A DNA stretch of 5,502 bases, from assembly GCA_016928125.1 (NCBI GenBank), contig JAFGLK010000430.1, positions 1-5,502 on the forward strand. Reading direction: 5' to 3'. Origin of the DNA: Anaerolineae bacterium. Lineage in GTDB: Bacteria > Chloroflexota > Anaerolineae > UBA1429. A program made the position numbers and the translations under genes. Position 1 is the stretch's first letter. Every line of letters begins with the position of its first letter. The notes under the pieces were generated by a model. The model saw only the letters and a program-made list of their open reading frames with translations. It did not search any database and had not been told where the DNA came from. Shown here piece by piece: positions 4,883 to 5,502 of the stretch.

Positions 4883-5502
4883 ATGAAGGTGGCAGGCACC
4901 CACTATCGGACCGTATGGCTTGAGGGATCGACCGTCAGGATGATCAACCAGCACCTGATCCCACATCGATTCGAGATCGTGGGGCTGGAGACGCACCGCG
5001 ACACCGCTGAGGCCATCCGCACGATGGTGGTGCGCGGCGCCGGGGCGATCGGCGCGTCGGCGGGCTATGGCATGGCCCAGGCTGTGCTCGAGGCCCCGGA
5101 TGACGCCTCGTTCTGGGACTATGTGGAGCGGGGCGCCGCGACCCTACGCGCGACGCGTCCCACGGCCCAGGACCTGTTCTACGCCATCGCCAAGGTGCTG
5201 GGCGCGGCCCGTGGGGCGCCCACGAGCGCCCAGGCCCGCCAGGCGGCGGTGGAGATGGCCGAGGCCCTGGCGGATGAGAATGCGGCCGCTGGCGAGGCGA
5301 TCGGTCAGCACGGCGCGGAGCTGATCCCCGACGGCGCGCGGGTTCTCACGCACTGCAACGCCGGCTGGCTGGCCTTTGTGGATTGGGGCAGCGCCCTGGC
5401 ACCCGTCTACTGGGCTAAACGGCAGGGCAAAGAGGTGTTCGTCTACGCCGACGAGACCCGGCCGCGCAGCCAGGGCGCCAGGCTCACCGCCTGGGAGCTG
5501 GA
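4883..5502 (+). CDS. mtnA: S-methyl-5-thioribose-1-phosphate isomerase family protein (MtnA-like), 3' end outside window
   Basis: The frame is open from ATG 4883 to the window end: 206 codons plus two bases of a gene usually about 340-370 codons long, so it is partial. MtnA converts 5-methylthioribose-1-phosphate to methylthioribulose-1-phosphate in methionine salvage or the related dihydroxyacetone-phosphate shunt; the family is related to eIF2B subunits and ribose-1,5-bisphosphate isomerase. The start MKVAGTHYRTVWLEG is typical. Family motifs follow: AIRTMVVRGAGAIGASAGYGMA (45-66), ATRPTAQDLFYAI (90-102), VLTHCNAGWLA (154-164) with the catalytic-type C158, and VYADETRPRSQGARLTAWEL (187-206). 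The second catalytic residue, an Asp further on, is beyond the edge. Two motifs vary: RGAGAIG for the usual RGAPAIG, and INQHLIP for LDQ-type. GGAG at 4870-4873 is the ribosome site. No methylthioribose kinase or phosphorylase is visible, so another sugar-1-phosphate substrate is possible. Confidence 0.88.
   Translation, partial: MKVAGTHYRTVWLEGSTVRMINQHLIPHRFEIVGLETHRDTAEAIRTMVVRGAGAIGASAGYGMAQAVLEAPDDASFWDYVERGAATLRATRPTAQDLFYAIAKVLGAARGAPTSAQARQAAVEMAEALADENAAAGEAIGQHGAELIPDGARVLTHCNAGWLAFVDWGSALAPVYWAKRQGKEVFVYADETRPRSQGARLTAWEL

Noticed and set aside
3296..4996. 566-codon open frame on the - strand across the enolase-superfamily gene
   Set aside because: It is antisense to a gene with intact catalytic motifs, overlaps the other antisense frame, and has no recognisable domain or family-like composition.
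1..5502. Possible defence system, mobile element or biosynthetic cluster
   Set aside because: I looked for nucleases, helicases, reverse transcriptases, transposases, toxin-antitoxin pairs, CRISPR-like direct repeats and tRNA-like folds and saw none. All six genes fall into metabolic, cell-wall or DUF362 families.

Overview
The window is a compact, high-GC (low-to-mid 60s % by eye) bacterial segment with six protein-coding genes, all on the + strand. No tRNA, rRNA, CRISPR array, transposase or attachment site is visible. The combination of a DUF362 protein, a membrane-anchored amidase, enolase-superfamily and hydroxyacid dehydrogenase genes, short gaps with clear Shine-Dalgarno sites and TATAAT-like -10 boxes would suit an environmental heterotroph, possibly Chloroflexota. 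That placement is a guess from gene style, not a marker-based assignment.

Layout. (1) 11-559: a small cupin protein of the D-lyxose isomerase family; its promoter and upstream partners lie outside the window. (2) 560-619: an intergenic gap with an extended -10 promoter candidate. (3) 620-1519 and 1564-2277: a DUF362 protein and a membrane-anchored N-acetylmuramoyl-L-alanine amidase, 44 bases apart and probably co-transcribed. (4) 2278-2421: a gap with a perfect TATAAT box and a small degenerate repeat copied from the end of the amidase gene. (5) 2422-3384 and 3434-4789: a D-2-hydroxyacid dehydrogenase and an enolase-superfamily (mandelate racemase/muconate lactonizing type) enzyme, 49 bases apart, probably one transcript. 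(6) 4790-4882: a strong hairpin that probably ends or attenuates that transcript. (7) 4883 to the window end: the first 206 codons of an MtnA-type (methylthioribose-1-phosphate isomerase) gene, cut off by the edge.

Function. At least four of the six genes look like carbohydrate or sugar-acid enzymes: an aldose-ketose isomerase, an NAD-dependent hydroxyacid dehydrogenase, a likely acid-sugar dehydratase or epimerase, and a sugar-1-phosphate isomerase. The best-supported pair is the dehydrogenase plus the enolase-superfamily enzyme. Together they could convert a sugar acid, but the substrate cannot be read from sequence. The DUF362-amidase pair looks like a separate unit of unclear purpose. I do not see a clearly new biological system. 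The items most worth checking are the unusual active site and large insertion of the enolase-superfamily enzyme, the cysteine-rich active site of the amidase, and the variant MtnA motifs.
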